From positions 5,458 to 69,457 of the forward strand of contig CAZHTS010000017.1 in assembly GCA_964535315.1 (NCBI GenBank): a stretch of DNA of 64,000 bases, given 5' to 3'. The notes beneath the pieces were generated by a model. It did no database searches and was not told where the DNA came from. It saw only the letters and a program-made list of their open reading frames with translations. Each line of letters begins with the position of its first letter. Position 1 is the stretch's first letter. Source of the DNA: CAZHTS01 sp964535315. Its GTDB lineage: Bacteria; Chloroflexota; Anaerolineae; Anaerolineales; Anaerolineaceae. The translations under genes and the position numbers were made by a program. Below, piece after piece: positions 42,724-51,115 of the stretch.

Positions 42724-44622
42724 CTAGACGGCTTCGGCCAGTTGCGACCAGGCTTCCATGCGTTCGTCCAACGCTTGCTGGATGCGCTGGTAATCCTGTC
42801 CCAGGCGCTGCACCTTCCCGAGGTCGTCGGGCGGGTTCTCCAACTGGCGCCCAATGGCGACCAGTTGCTCCTCGAGCGCGGCGATTTCGCTTTCCAGTGC
42901 CTGAAGCTGCTGCTGGCGTTTGCGTTCGGCGGATGCTGCTCCGGGTGGGCGCAGACGTTTGCGCCCGGCCTCGGCCTGCGCCGTTACCACGGCCGCCTGG
43001 CGGGCAGCTTCGGCCTGCAAATACGCCTTATACTCACTATAGGTACCGTTAAACATACGCAGGCTGCGTTCTTCGGGCAGCACTTCCCAAATCTGGGTCG
43101 CCAGCGCATCGATCAAGTAGCGGTCGTGCGAGACGAGCAGAATGGTGCCGCCAAAATTACCCAGGATGGCCTGCAAAATTTCTTGCGAGGGCAGGTCCAG
43201 GTGGTTGGTGGGCTCGTCCAACAACAGCAGGTTGGCGCCCTGTAACGCCAGACAGGCCAGCGCCAGCCGGCCGCGTTCACCGCCGGAGAGCAGATCCACC
43301 GTCTTGAAAACATCGTCGCCGGTGAAAAGGAAGCGCGCCAGGTAGCTGCGCACTTCGCCCGGCAGCATGTTGGGCGCCACCGCCTGGATCTCTGCCATCA
43401 GCGTCCAATCGCTGTGCAGACCCTCGTGCGCCTGGGCAAAATAACCAATGTGCAGGCTGGCGCCCAATTGGGCGCTGCCGGCGTAGGCCGGCACCTGTTC
43501 GAGCAGCGTCTTGAGGAAGGTGGTCTTTCCGGCGCCATTGGGCCCAAGGATGGCGGCGCACTCGCCGCGCCGCAGCACCAGGTCGGGGACGTGGAACAAC
43601 GGACGGCCCTCGTCGGCATAACCAACCTGCAAACCCTCGGTGCGCAGCACCAGTTCGCCCGAGCGGGCCACCGGTTGTAGCTGCAAATGCATGCGCCGGG
43701 TTTCGGCCGGCGGGGTCAGGCGCGCCTCTTCCAGCATGCGTTCCAGGCGCTTGCGCCGGCCCTGAGCCTGGCGGGTGTTCTGCCCGGCGATATTGCGGCG
43801 GATGTATTCTTCTTCTTTCTCAATGAAGGCCTGCTGCGCCTGGTATTCCTCCAGGCGGCGCAGGTAACGTTCGGCGCGCTGGCGCACATAGGCGCTGTAG
43901 TTGCCGCTGTACACCTCGAGCTGTGGGGTCATCTCCCACACCGTATCGACCACCTGATCGAGGAAATAGCGGTCGTGCGAGACGATCAACACCGCCCCCG
44001 GCCAGTCGCGCAGCGTGGCTTCCAGCCATTCCACCGCGGCAATATCGAGATGGTTGGTGGGTTCGTCCAGCAGCAACAGATCGGGAGCAGAAAGCAGCAA
44101 ACGCGCCAGCAGGGCGCGCGTGCGCTGCCCTCCCGAGAGTTGCGCGATGGGGCGATGTTCATCCGCCCGGCTGAAACCCAACCCACCCAGGGTCTGGTGG
44201 ATGCGGTTCTCGTACAGATAACCGCCGAGGTGCTCGAATTCGTGCTGCAACCGGCCGTACGCCTCCAGCATGGCTTCAACCGCCGCCGCCGAGCGGCCCA
44301 TCTCGGCTTCCAACCGTTCCAGCTCGCGCTGGCGGGCGATCAGGTCGCTAAAAGCCGGCAGGCATTCCTCCCACAGGGTGTGGCGCCCGTCCAGGTTGGC
44401 CTCCTGCGGCAGGTAACCGCAGCGCAGACTGCGCGCCCGCTGCATCTCGCCGCTGGTAGGCTCTTCAAGGCCAATCAGGACGCGCAGCAGGGTGGTCTTA
44501 CCCACCCCGTTGGGGCCTACCAGGCCGATGCGCGCCCGCTGGGGAACGCTGACCGAGACCTGGCTAAAGATATCGGCCGGGCCATACGACTTACTTAAAT
44601 CAACCGCGGTGATCAGCGACAT
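42724..44622 (-). CDS. ABC-F family ribosome-associated ATPase
   Basis: 632 residues with two ABC domains and no membrane segments. Walker A motifs are GPNGVGKTT and GPNGAGKTT; signatures are LSGGQRTRALLARLLL and LSGGERGRLALACLAL; both Walker B blocks read LLLLDEPTNHLD. An arm/linker region and a C-terminal Lys/Arg/Glu-rich coiled coil follow, as in Uup/EttA-type proteins that act at the ribosomal E site; some give antibiotic resistance. The ATG at 44622 is chosen over an upstream in-frame start because the family begins MSLITAVDLSKSYG. A TATACT ends 9 nt before it with no ribosome binding site, so translation is probably leaderless. Confidence 0.92.
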   Translation of the reverse strand: MSLITAVDLSKSYGPADIFSQVSVSVPQRARIGLVGPNGVGKTTLLRVLIGLEEPTSGEMQRARSLRCGYLPQEANLDGRHTLWEECLPAFSDLIARQRELERLEAEMGRSAAAVEAMLEAYGRLQHEFEHLGGYLYENRIHQTLGGLGFSRADEHRPIAQLSGGQRTRALLARLLLSAPDLLLLDEPTNHLDIAAVEWLEATLRDWPGAVLIVSHDRYFLDQVVDTVWEMTPQLEVYSGNYSAYVRQRAERYLRRLEEYQAQQAFIEKEEEYIRRNIAGQNTRQAQGRRKRLERMLEEARLTPPAETRRMHLQLQPVARSGELVLRTEGLQVGYADEGRPLFHVPDLVLRRGECAAILGPNGAGKTTFLKTLLEQVPAYAGSAQLGASLHIGYFAQAHEGLHSDWTLMAEIQAVAPNMLPGEVRSYLARFLFTGDDVFKTVDLLSGGERGRLALACLALQGANLLLLDEPTNHLDLPSQEILQAILGNFGGTILLVSHDRYLIDALATQIWEVLPEERSLRMFNGTYSEYKAYLQAEAARQAAVVTAQAEAGRKRLRPPGAASAERKRQQQLQALESEIAALEEQLVAIGRQLENPPDDLGKVQRLGQDYQRIQQALDERMEAWSQLAEAV

Positions 44623-44631
44623 AACGCTGGA

Positions 44632-44637
44632 AGTATA
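44632..44637 (-). promoter_or_regulatory. -10 box of the probably leaderless ABC-F gene
   Basis: Minus-strand TATACT, 9 nt before the ATG at 44622; no ribosome binding site between them. Confidence 0.55.
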
Positions 44638-44713
44638 CCAGAATTCCGCCTCGTTTTGCTGCCTGCCGGTGGAGCAGAGGGCGTCCAACGTACAATTTTG
44701 CAAACCCTGCCGC

Positions 44714-44743
44714 TGGACTCAACCACCCGGCCCCAGGTACAAT
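44714..44743 (+). promoter_or_regulatory. Promoter of the first subtilase
   Basis: TGGACT (44714-44719), 18 bp, TACAAT (44738-44743). The surrounding GCTGGACTCAACC recurs upstream of the second subtilase with the same 18-bp spacing. Confidence 0.65.
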
Positions 44744-44781
44744 AAGGAACAGGCTGATGACCCCGGCCAGGAGGTAGAAGG

Positions 44782-46815
44782 ATGCGCTTCCGCACTGCAA
44801 TGCTGCTCATGATATGGCTTTGCGCCTTATTGTTTATATCCGTTTCTGATAGTCATGCCGGCGTAAGCCAGCAGGAACCGCCGCCGCCCGTGACGTTTGC
44901 CGAAGGGAGTTATGTCCCCGGGGAACTGATCGTCGGTTTGCTGCCAGAAGCAGAGCGGGTTGAGGCGCAGGCCGGCAGCCTCCTGCCGGCCCTGACCGCC
45001 AATGAGACGCCCCCGCCCGGTTTGCAGGCGCTGGACGCCGCCGTGATCAACGTGCCGGTCGGGCAAGAAGCCGCCTATCGCCAGGAGCTGCTGCAAGACC
45101 CCAACGTCCTGTACGTTGAACCCAATTACCTGGTGACGGCCCATATCGAACCGAACGACCCCGCCTGGCCGCCGGCCGACACGGGCTGGACGTACGGTGA
45201 GCAGTATGCGCTGCCCCTCATCCGCGCCCCGCAAGCCTGGGACGTAAGCACCGGATCGAACGGTGTGACCATTGCCATCGTCGACTCGGGCATCGACCCC
45301 AACCACCCCGAATTTGCCGGCCGGCTGGTCGCCGGCTATGATTTCGTCGACAAAGACACCACCCCCGAAGACCGCACCGCCACCGACCAGGCGTGCGGCC
45401 ACGGCACGCACGTGGCCGGCATCGCCGCCGCCACCGGCAACAACGCCCAGGGCATCGCCGGCGTCGACTGGCAGGCCAACATCATGCCCGTGCGCGTCCT
45501 GGGCGCCACCTGCAGCGGTACCCTGGCCAACGTGGCCGCCGGCATCCGCTGGGCCGCCGACAACGGCGCCGACGTGATCAACCTCAGCCTGGGGCTGAGC
45601 ACTGCTTCCACCCTGCTCGATCAGGCCACCCAATACGCCTACGACCTGGGCGTCCCGGTCATTGCCTCGTCCGGCAATACCGGCGAGGAGGTGCAGTACC
45701 CGGCCGCTTACCCGCAGGTGCTGGCGGTCGGCGCCACCGATAGCAACAACGAGCTGTCTTCGTTCTCCTGCCGGGGAGCGGAACTCGATCTGGTGGCGCC
45801 AGGAGCGGACATCGTTTCGACCACCCCCCTCGATCTGCCTTTCTATTACAACACCGTGCTCGGCGCAACCGCCCAATACAGCGCCCTCAGCGGCACATCG
45901 ATGGCTGCCGGCTACGTGGCCGGTGCGGCCGGGCTGATGATTGCCCACAACGCCGCCCTGCGCGATCACCCCGACCAGATTTACACCGCCCTGATCGGCG
46001 CCGCCCTCGACCTGGGCACCCCCGGCTGGGACGAAGAAACCGGCGCCGGGCTGCTGCAGCTCGACCGGGCGCTCGGCCTGCCGGGCAGAACACCCCCCAC
46101 CCCGGCCATCGATTACAGCCTGTTCAGCACCCGCTGCCCCCGTCCCGGCCTGGCGTATGAGTGGATCGAGGTAGACCCGGCCGGCTCGGATATTACCCTG
46201 AGCGGCGACGACGCCTCGACCACGGTCGACCTGGCGGCGCTGTACGACCCGGATTTCAGCTTCAATTTTGGCGGTCAGGCGTACACCAGCCTGACGGTCA
46301 GCACCAACGGCTACATCACCTTTGGCGGCACGGCCACCTCCGGCGCCAACAGTTCGTTACCCTCCACCTTCCAGCCCGACCAGCTCATTGCCCCGTTGTG
46401 GGACGACCTGACCAGCGATCAGACAGTGCGGGCCGAGATGTACGGCAGCGCCCCCAACCGTTATTACGTCATCGAGTGGTACCAGACGCAGACAAAAGTC
46501 GACCTGCTTTCCGAACTGACCTTTGAAGTCATCCTGTACGAGACCAGCAACCGCATCCTGTTCCAGTACGAGACGTTGTCGGGACAGAACAGCGACGGCG
46601 CCTCGGCCACGGTCGGCCTCGAATATTACGCCGACCCCACCGCCAGCGGGCCGCGGGTGTTGCAGGATTACGCCAGCAAGCTGTACGGTTACAACCAGGC
46701 CGGCGGCCTGCTGGCCGGGCAGGCGATCGAGTTCGCCCCTTATCCGTATGGAGAGCAGGGCGGTCTGCGCACCTGCAAACACGCTCTGCGCTTCCCGCTG
46801 ACCACGTACCGTTGA
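44782..46815 (+). CDS. Secreted subtilisin-like serine protease (S8), form without cell-wall anchor
   Basis: 677 residues. Signal peptide (about 1-26, cleavage near SHA), an inhibitor-like propeptide (SYVPGELIVGL to VEPNYLV, about 43-118), then a thermitase-type S8 domain with Asp168 (AIVDSGIDPNHPEF), His207 (CGHGTHVAG), oxyanion Asn299 (ASSGN) and Ser373 (SGTSMAAGYVAG). A C-terminal beta domain (about 450-650) contains FSFNFGGQAYTSLTVSTNGY and LWDDLTS, resembling nidogen-like or similar extracellular domains. The chain stops shortly after this domain with no LPXTG, unlike its neighbour. ATG after AGGAGG (7-nt spacing). Presumably released into the medium. Confidence 0.93.
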   Translation: MRFRTAMLLMIWLCALLFISVSDSHAGVSQQEPPPPVTFAEGSYVPGELIVGLLPEAERVEAQAGSLLPALTANETPPPGLQALDAAVINVPVGQEAAYRQELLQDPNVLYVEPNYLVTAHIEPNDPAWPPADTGWTYGEQYALPLIRAPQAWDVSTGSNGVTIAIVDSGIDPNHPEFAGRLVAGYDFVDKDTTPEDRTATDQACGHGTHVAGIAAATGNNAQGIAGVDWQANIMPVRVLGATCSGTLANVAAGIRWAADNGADVINLSLGLSTASTLLDQATQYAYDLGVPVIASSGNTGEEVQYPAAYPQVLAVGATDSNNELSSFSCRGAELDLVAPGADIVSTTPLDLPFYYNTVLGATAQYSALSGTSMAAGYVAGAAGLMIAHNAALRDHPDQIYTALIGAALDLGTPGWDEETGAGLLQLDRALGLPGRTPPTPAIDYSLFSTRCPRPGLAYEWIEVDPAGSDITLSGDDASTTVDLAALYDPDFSFNFGGQAYTSLTVSTNGYITFGGTATSGANSSLPSTFQPDQLIAPLWDDLTSDQTVRAEMYGSAPNRYYVIEWYQTQTKVDLLSELTFEVILYETSNRILFQYETLSGQNSDGASATVGLEYYADPTASGPRVLQDYASKLYGYNQAGGLLAGQAIEFAPYPYGEQGGLRTCKHALRFPLTTYR

Positions 46816-46830
46816 CAGTCCCCGCCGGCC

Positions 46831-46900
46831 AAAAGACTTAACGCCAAGGCGCAAAGAAAGCTTTTTTAATCCTGTGCATCCTGCCCATCCTGTTTTAAGT
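46831..46900 (-). repeat. Interspersed repeat, inverted copy between the subtilases
   Basis: On the minus strand it reads AAACAGGATGGGCAGGATGC, ACAGGATTAAAAAAGCTTTC, TTTGCGCC and GGCGTTAAG: the same family as 9190-9254 in opposite orientation. Confidence 0.8.
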
Positions 46901-46961
46901 ACGACAATCTACGCGAGGATGGCGCACAGGCGCAGTTTTGCAGGTTTGCGACCCTTTCGGC

Positions 46962-46991
46962 TGGACTCAACCGTATTAACTCATGTAAAAT
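46962..46991 (+). promoter_or_regulatory. Promoter of the second subtilase
   Basis: TGGACT (46962-46967), 18 bp, TAAAAT (46986-46991), in a GGCTGGACTCAACC context like that of the first subtilase. Confidence 0.65.
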
Positions 46992-47028
46992 AAAATCATG
47001 CTGGCCGCCCCAGCCAGGAGGTAGAAGG

Positions 47029-49617
47029 ATGCGCGTCCGCGCCGTGACGCTGCTCATCCTATGGTTCTGTGCTTTATTGTGCGCACCCGTTTCCGGCGCT
47101 CAGGCAAGTGCAAGACAAGAGGATGAACCGCCGCCACCCGTCGAATTTATCGAGGGGAGCTACGTACCCGGTGAACTGATCGTCGGTTTGCAGCCGGGGG
47201 TGGCGCGCGCCACGTTGCAATCCGATGACGAATCACCGCGACTGGCCGCCGACGAGGCAACGTCCCAGTCAGATTTGCAGGCGCTGGATGCCGTCCTGAT
47301 CAGCGTCCCGGCCGGGCAGGAAGAAGAATATCGCCAGAAGCTGCTGCAAGACCCCAACGTCCGTTACGTCGAACCCAACTACCTGGTGGAAGCCCACCTC
47401 GAACCGGACGACCCCGCCTGGCCACCGGTCGACCCGGGCTGGACGTACGGTGCACAATACGCCCCGACCACCATTCATGCCAACACCGCCTGGAACGTAA
47501 CCACCGGCTCGAGCAGCATCACCATCGCCATCGTCGACTCGGGCATCGACCCCAACCACCCTGAATTCAACGGCCGCCTGGTGGCCGGCTACGATTACGT
47601 TGACGGCGACACCACCCCCGAAGATCGCACGGCCACCAACCAATCGTGCGGGCACGGCACGCACGTGGCCGGCATCGCCGCCGCCACCGGCAACAACGCC
47701 CAGGGCATCGCCGGCGTCGACTGGCAGGCCAACATCATGCCCGTGCGCGTCCTGGGCGCCACCTGCAGCGGCACACAGGCCAACGTGGCCGCCGGCATCC
47801 GCTGGGCCGCCGACCACGGCGCCGACGTAATCAACCTCAGCCTGGGGCTCGTCTCACCTTCTACCCTGCTCGAGGACGCCACCCGCTACGCCTACAACCT
47901 GGGCATCCCGGTCATTGCCTCATCCGGCAACAACGGCGGGGCGGTCATGTACCCTGCCGCCTACCCGTGGGTGCTGTCGGTGGGCGCAACCAACAGCAGC
48001 AACGGCCTGTACTCGCTCTCCTGCCGGGGAGCGGCCCTCGATCTGGTGGCGCCGGGGGTGGGCATCGTCTCGACCACGCCGCTCAGCCTGCCCTTCTACT
48101 ATAACACCCTGTTGGGGGTCACCGCCCAATACGGCACCCTTACCGGCACCTCGATGGCCGCGGCTTACGTCGCCGGCGCAGTGGGGCTGTTGTTAGCCAA
48201 CGACCCCAGCCTGCGCGGCCAGCCCGACCGGATTTATGACACCCTGACCGAAACCGCCCTCGACCTGGGCACCACCGGCTGGGACAGCGATACCGGCGCC
48301 GGCCTGTTGCAGCTCGACCGGGCGCTCAACCTGCCGGCCAGCGCCCCACCCGCCCCCAGTATCGATTACGAAGTATTCGGCAGCACGCGCTGCCCCAGCG
48401 CCGGCCTGCCCTATCATTGGGTCGAGGTGGCCCCCGCTGCCTCGGATATCTTCCTGACCGGCGATAACGCCTCAACCACGGTCGACCTGGCGGCGCTGTA
48501 TGACCCGGATTTCAGCTTCAATTTTGGCGGGCGCAATTACACCAGCCTGACGATCAGCACCAACGGCTATATCACCTTTGGCGGCTCGGGCGCCTCCAGC
48601 GCCAATACCCTGCTGCCCGCCACCTTCCAGCCCGACCAGCTCATCGCCCCACTGTGGGACGATCTGACCATCACCACCCAGCCGGTGCGCGCCGAAATGT
48701 ACGGCACGGCCCCCAACCGTTATTACGTCATCGAATGGTACCAGGCGCACAACAAGGTCGATCCGCTCTCCGAACTGACCTTTGAGGTCATCCTGTACGA
48801 GACCAGCAACCGCATCGTATTCCAGTACAACACCCTGCTGGGCCGCAACAGCGACGGCGCCTCGGCCACCATCGGCATCGAATATTACGTCGATCCCTTC
48901 GCCAGCGGGTCGCGTACGCTGCAAGATTATGTCGGCAAGCTGTACAGCTACAACCAGGCCAACACCCTGCTGGCCGGCGAGGTGATCGAATTTGACCCCT
49001 ATCCGTATGGGGAAGAACGCAGCCTGCACGGCTGCAATTACGCCAGTTCGTTGGCGATAGGCACCGGGCGCGGCTGCGACGACAGCCTGCCGTTCACCGC
49101 CGAAATCCCCGACACGTGGCTGGTGCAGACCACCACGCTGGATATCGACCTGCTGGCCACCTATGCCCCCTCGACCACGCGCTATCTCGATCTGGGTCAT
49201 TACGCCGACATTTCGCTGCTGCCGCATCCGGTCGGGGCGCTCGATCCACCCGGAGCGGTGTGCTACAACTATACCGCCGCCGACGTACTGGCGGGCGGTG
49301 GGCGGCCGCAGAACCTGTTCATCGGCCGCTACGATTACGCCAGCGGCAGTTGGAACATGCTGCCGACCGAAGTCGACGCCGGTTTGGGCCGGCTGATCGC
49401 CCGCATCGATCATTTCTCCGTCTACGGCGTGTTTGCCCGCCGCCCGGGCAGCCACAGCGGCGGCGGAGGAGGGGAAGATGACGAGGGCGCCCTGAACGGG
49501 CACAGCCTGCCGACCACCGGCGGAACGGTCACGCCCTCCGGCCTGCTCCTGTCCATCGCCGCCGGCGGAGCGCTCCTGGCGGTGCTGGCCGCCCGGCGAT
49601 GCGGCCGGCGGCGCTGA
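47029..49617 (+). CDS. Cell-wall-anchored subtilisin-like serine protease with LPTTG sorting signal
   Basis: 862 residues, a paralogue of the preceding gene. Signal peptide, propeptide (SYVPGELIVGL to VEPNYLV), S8 domain with the triad in AIVDSGID, CGHGTHVAG and TGTSMAAAYVAG, and the same C-terminal beta domain (FSFNFGGRNYTSLTISTNGY). It then extends by about 180 residues: a further domain (CDDSLPFTAEIPDTW onward, ending in the DHFSVYGVF-like motif), a Gly/acidic spacer, LPTTG at 827-831, a hydrophobic helix and the basic tail RRCGRRR, i.e. a textbook sorting signal. The sortase gene overlaps its 3' end by 19 bp. AGGAGG precedes the ATG. Confidence 0.94.
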   Translation: MRVRAVTLLILWFCALLCAPVSGAQASARQEDEPPPPVEFIEGSYVPGELIVGLQPGVARATLQSDDESPRLAADEATSQSDLQALDAVLISVPAGQEEEYRQKLLQDPNVRYVEPNYLVEAHLEPDDPAWPPVDPGWTYGAQYAPTTIHANTAWNVTTGSSSITIAIVDSGIDPNHPEFNGRLVAGYDYVDGDTTPEDRTATNQSCGHGTHVAGIAAATGNNAQGIAGVDWQANIMPVRVLGATCSGTQANVAAGIRWAADHGADVINLSLGLVSPSTLLEDATRYAYNLGIPVIASSGNNGGAVMYPAAYPWVLSVGATNSSNGLYSLSCRGAALDLVAPGVGIVSTTPLSLPFYYNTLLGVTAQYGTLTGTSMAAAYVAGAVGLLLANDPSLRGQPDRIYDTLTETALDLGTTGWDSDTGAGLLQLDRALNLPASAPPAPSIDYEVFGSTRCPSAGLPYHWVEVAPAASDIFLTGDNASTTVDLAALYDPDFSFNFGGRNYTSLTISTNGYITFGGSGASSANTLLPATFQPDQLIAPLWDDLTITTQPVRAEMYGTAPNRYYVIEWYQAHNKVDPLSELTFEVILYETSNRIVFQYNTLLGRNSDGASATIGIEYYVDPFASGSRTLQDYVGKLYSYNQANTLLAGEVIEFDPYPYGEERSLHGCNYASSLAIGTGRGCDDSLPFTAEIPDTWLVQTTTLDIDLLATYAPSTTRYLDLGHYADISLLPHPVGALDPPGAVCYNYTAADVLAGGGRPQNLFIGRYDYASGSWNMLPTEVDAGLGRLIARIDHFSVYGVFARRPGSHSGGGGGEDDEGALNGHSLPTTGGTVTPSGLLLSIAAGGALLAVLAARRCGRRR

Positions 49618-50273
49618 GGCGCCGCGGCCGGCTGGCCGCCGCCCTGGCCGGACTGGCGCTGGCTGCCTGTATGGCGGCACCGGCAGCCGCCCCCACACTG
49701 CCGGCCGCCACCCTGCCGCCGCCGGCGGTGTACACCACCCGGCGCCCGCCTGCCAGCGCCACACCCCCACCCATCCCCCCCACCCCCTGGCCGGACTCAC
49801 TGGCCGGACTGGCGCGCGCCGCCCACGGCGCCCGCCTGATCGACTGGATCCGCATCCCGGCCATCAACGTTTTTGCCCCGGTCGTCCCGGTCGGCTGGGG
49901 CCCGGCGCAAGACGGCTCCGGCTGGCTGGTGTGGGACTCGCCCGAGGCCCAGGTCGGCTGGGCGGTTTCCAGCGCCCTGCCGGGTGAGGGCGGCAACGTC
50001 ATCCTCTACGGGCACAACAACCTGCACTCCTCGGTCTTTTTACACCTGGCGGATCTCAAACCCGGCGACGAGGTGCGCCTGACCACCGGCGAAGGCGATT
50101 ACGGCTACACCGTCCAGGCGGTGGACATCTACCCGGTACCCGACCCGCAGGCCGAGCAGGAACTGTACGAGCGCTATTTCCAGCGCGGCACGCATGAGGC
50201 GCTCACCCTGCTCTCGTGCTGGCCGCCGACCAACAATACCCACCGCGTGTTGGTCAGCGCCGCGCGGCGTTGA
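49599..50273 (+). CDS. Sortase with a lipoprotein-type signal
   Basis: 224 residues. The sortase fold shows the catalytic His139 (NVILYGHNNLHSSVF), Cys207 (LTLLSCWPP) and Arg216 (NNTHRVLV), and the entry strand IDWIRIPAINVFAPVVPVG. It is expected to cleave LPXTG between Thr and Gly and attach the protein to the peptidoglycan precursor; the overlapping upstream gene supplies such a substrate. The N-terminus MRPAALRRRGRLAAALAGLA is followed by LAAC with Cys24, which fits a lipobox, so the enzyme may be membrane-held by lipid instead of a helix. A Pro-rich spacer (30-65) follows. Class E/F-like by overall form; not certain. Confidence 0.9.
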   Translation: MRPAALRRRGRLAAALAGLALAACMAAPAAAPTLPAATLPPPAVYTTRRPPASATPPPIPPTPWPDSLAGLARAAHGARLIDWIRIPAINVFAPVVPVGWGPAQDGSGWLVWDSPEAQVGWAVSSALPGEGGNVILYGHNNLHSSVFLHLADLKPGDEVRLTTGEGDYGYTVQAVDIYPVPDPQAEQELYERYFQRGTHEALTLLSCWPPTNNTHRVLVSAARR

Positions 50274-50374
50274 TGGGCAAACCTGTGTTTCCTCTGGCAG
50301 ACAACCAGACGGGGTTTCCGCCCGCCGCCCCGAACTGCCCGCGACCGGATACATACCAAAAACGTAGAAGATTG

Positions 50375-50380
50375 TATAAT
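50375..50380 (+). promoter_or_regulatory. -10 box of the NfeD-stomatin pair
   Basis: TATAAT 49 nt before the NfeD ATG at 50430. The -35 is unclear. An ATG overlapping this box opens a longer in-frame ORF, which is therefore rejected. Confidence 0.5.
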
Positions 50381-50429
50381 GAATAGGAGCACGGGATTTC
50401 TATCCCCCCGGCCCGCAAAGGTGTCTGTT

Positions 50430-51038
50430 ATGGATTTCCTGATCGATCCCAACGTAGCCTACATTTTGTTGGTGGGCGGTCTGGTATTGGCGGTGCTGGC
50501 CCTGTTTGCCCCCGGCACCGGACTGATTGAGATTGGCGCACTGTTCATGCTGCTGTTGGCGTTTTACGGCATCGCCAACCTGAGCGTCAACCTGTGGGCG
50601 CTGGCCATCCTGTTGTTGAGCATCTTCCCCTTCGTTTTGGCCCTGCGCCAGCCGCGCCGCTGGATTTACCTGTTGGTCGCCATCCTGACCCTGATCGTCG
50701 GCGCCATCTTCCTCTTCCGCCAGCCAGATGGCAGTCTGGCGCTCAACCCGTGGGTGGCGACCTTCGTTTCGCTGACGGCGGCCGTCTTAATATGGTTGAT
50801 CGGCACCAAAGGACTGGAAGCCATCCGCCGCCGCCCGGCCTACGACCCGGCCAGCCTGATCGGACGCAGGGGTGAGGCGCGCACCCTGATCCACCTCGAA
50901 GGCAGCGTGTACGTGGGCGGCGAAGAATGGAGCGCGCACAGCGCCCAGCCCATTCCGGCCGGCAGCCCGGTGCGCGTCGTCGCCCGCCACGGCCTGGTGC
51001 TGGAGGTCGAGGCGCTGCCCCAACCACCCACTGCCTGA
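50430..51038 (+). CDS. NfeD-like membrane protein (short form)
   Basis: 202 residues. Four to five hydrophobic segments (about 8-28, 32-50, 52-75, 82-100, 110-130) are followed by a soluble C-terminal OB-fold of the NfeD type: LIGRRGEARTLIHLEGSVYV, then GEEWSAHS and IPAGSPVRVVARHGLVLEVE. Short NfeD proteins are usual operon partners of stomatin/SPFH proteins and probably form a membrane-microdomain complex with them; the next gene, 78 bp on, is such a protein. The protease domain of the long NfeD form is absent. Start chosen at ATG 50430, after the promoter. Confidence 0.87.
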   Translation: MDFLIDPNVAYILLVGGLVLAVLALFAPGTGLIEIGALFMLLLAFYGIANLSVNLWALAILLLSIFPFVLALRQPRRWIYLLVAILTLIVGAIFLFRQPDGSLALNPWVATFVSLTAAVLIWLIGTKGLEAIRRRPAYDPASLIGRRGEARTLIHLEGSVYVGGEEWSAHSAQPIPAGSPVRVVARHGLVLEVEALPQPPTA

Positions 51039-51115
51039 ACCCTGTCCATTCCAACCCCCCGTTCAGTCGTTCTGGCGGAGGACAAACACCATTCCCTAAT
51101 CTCTGGAGGTCTTTC

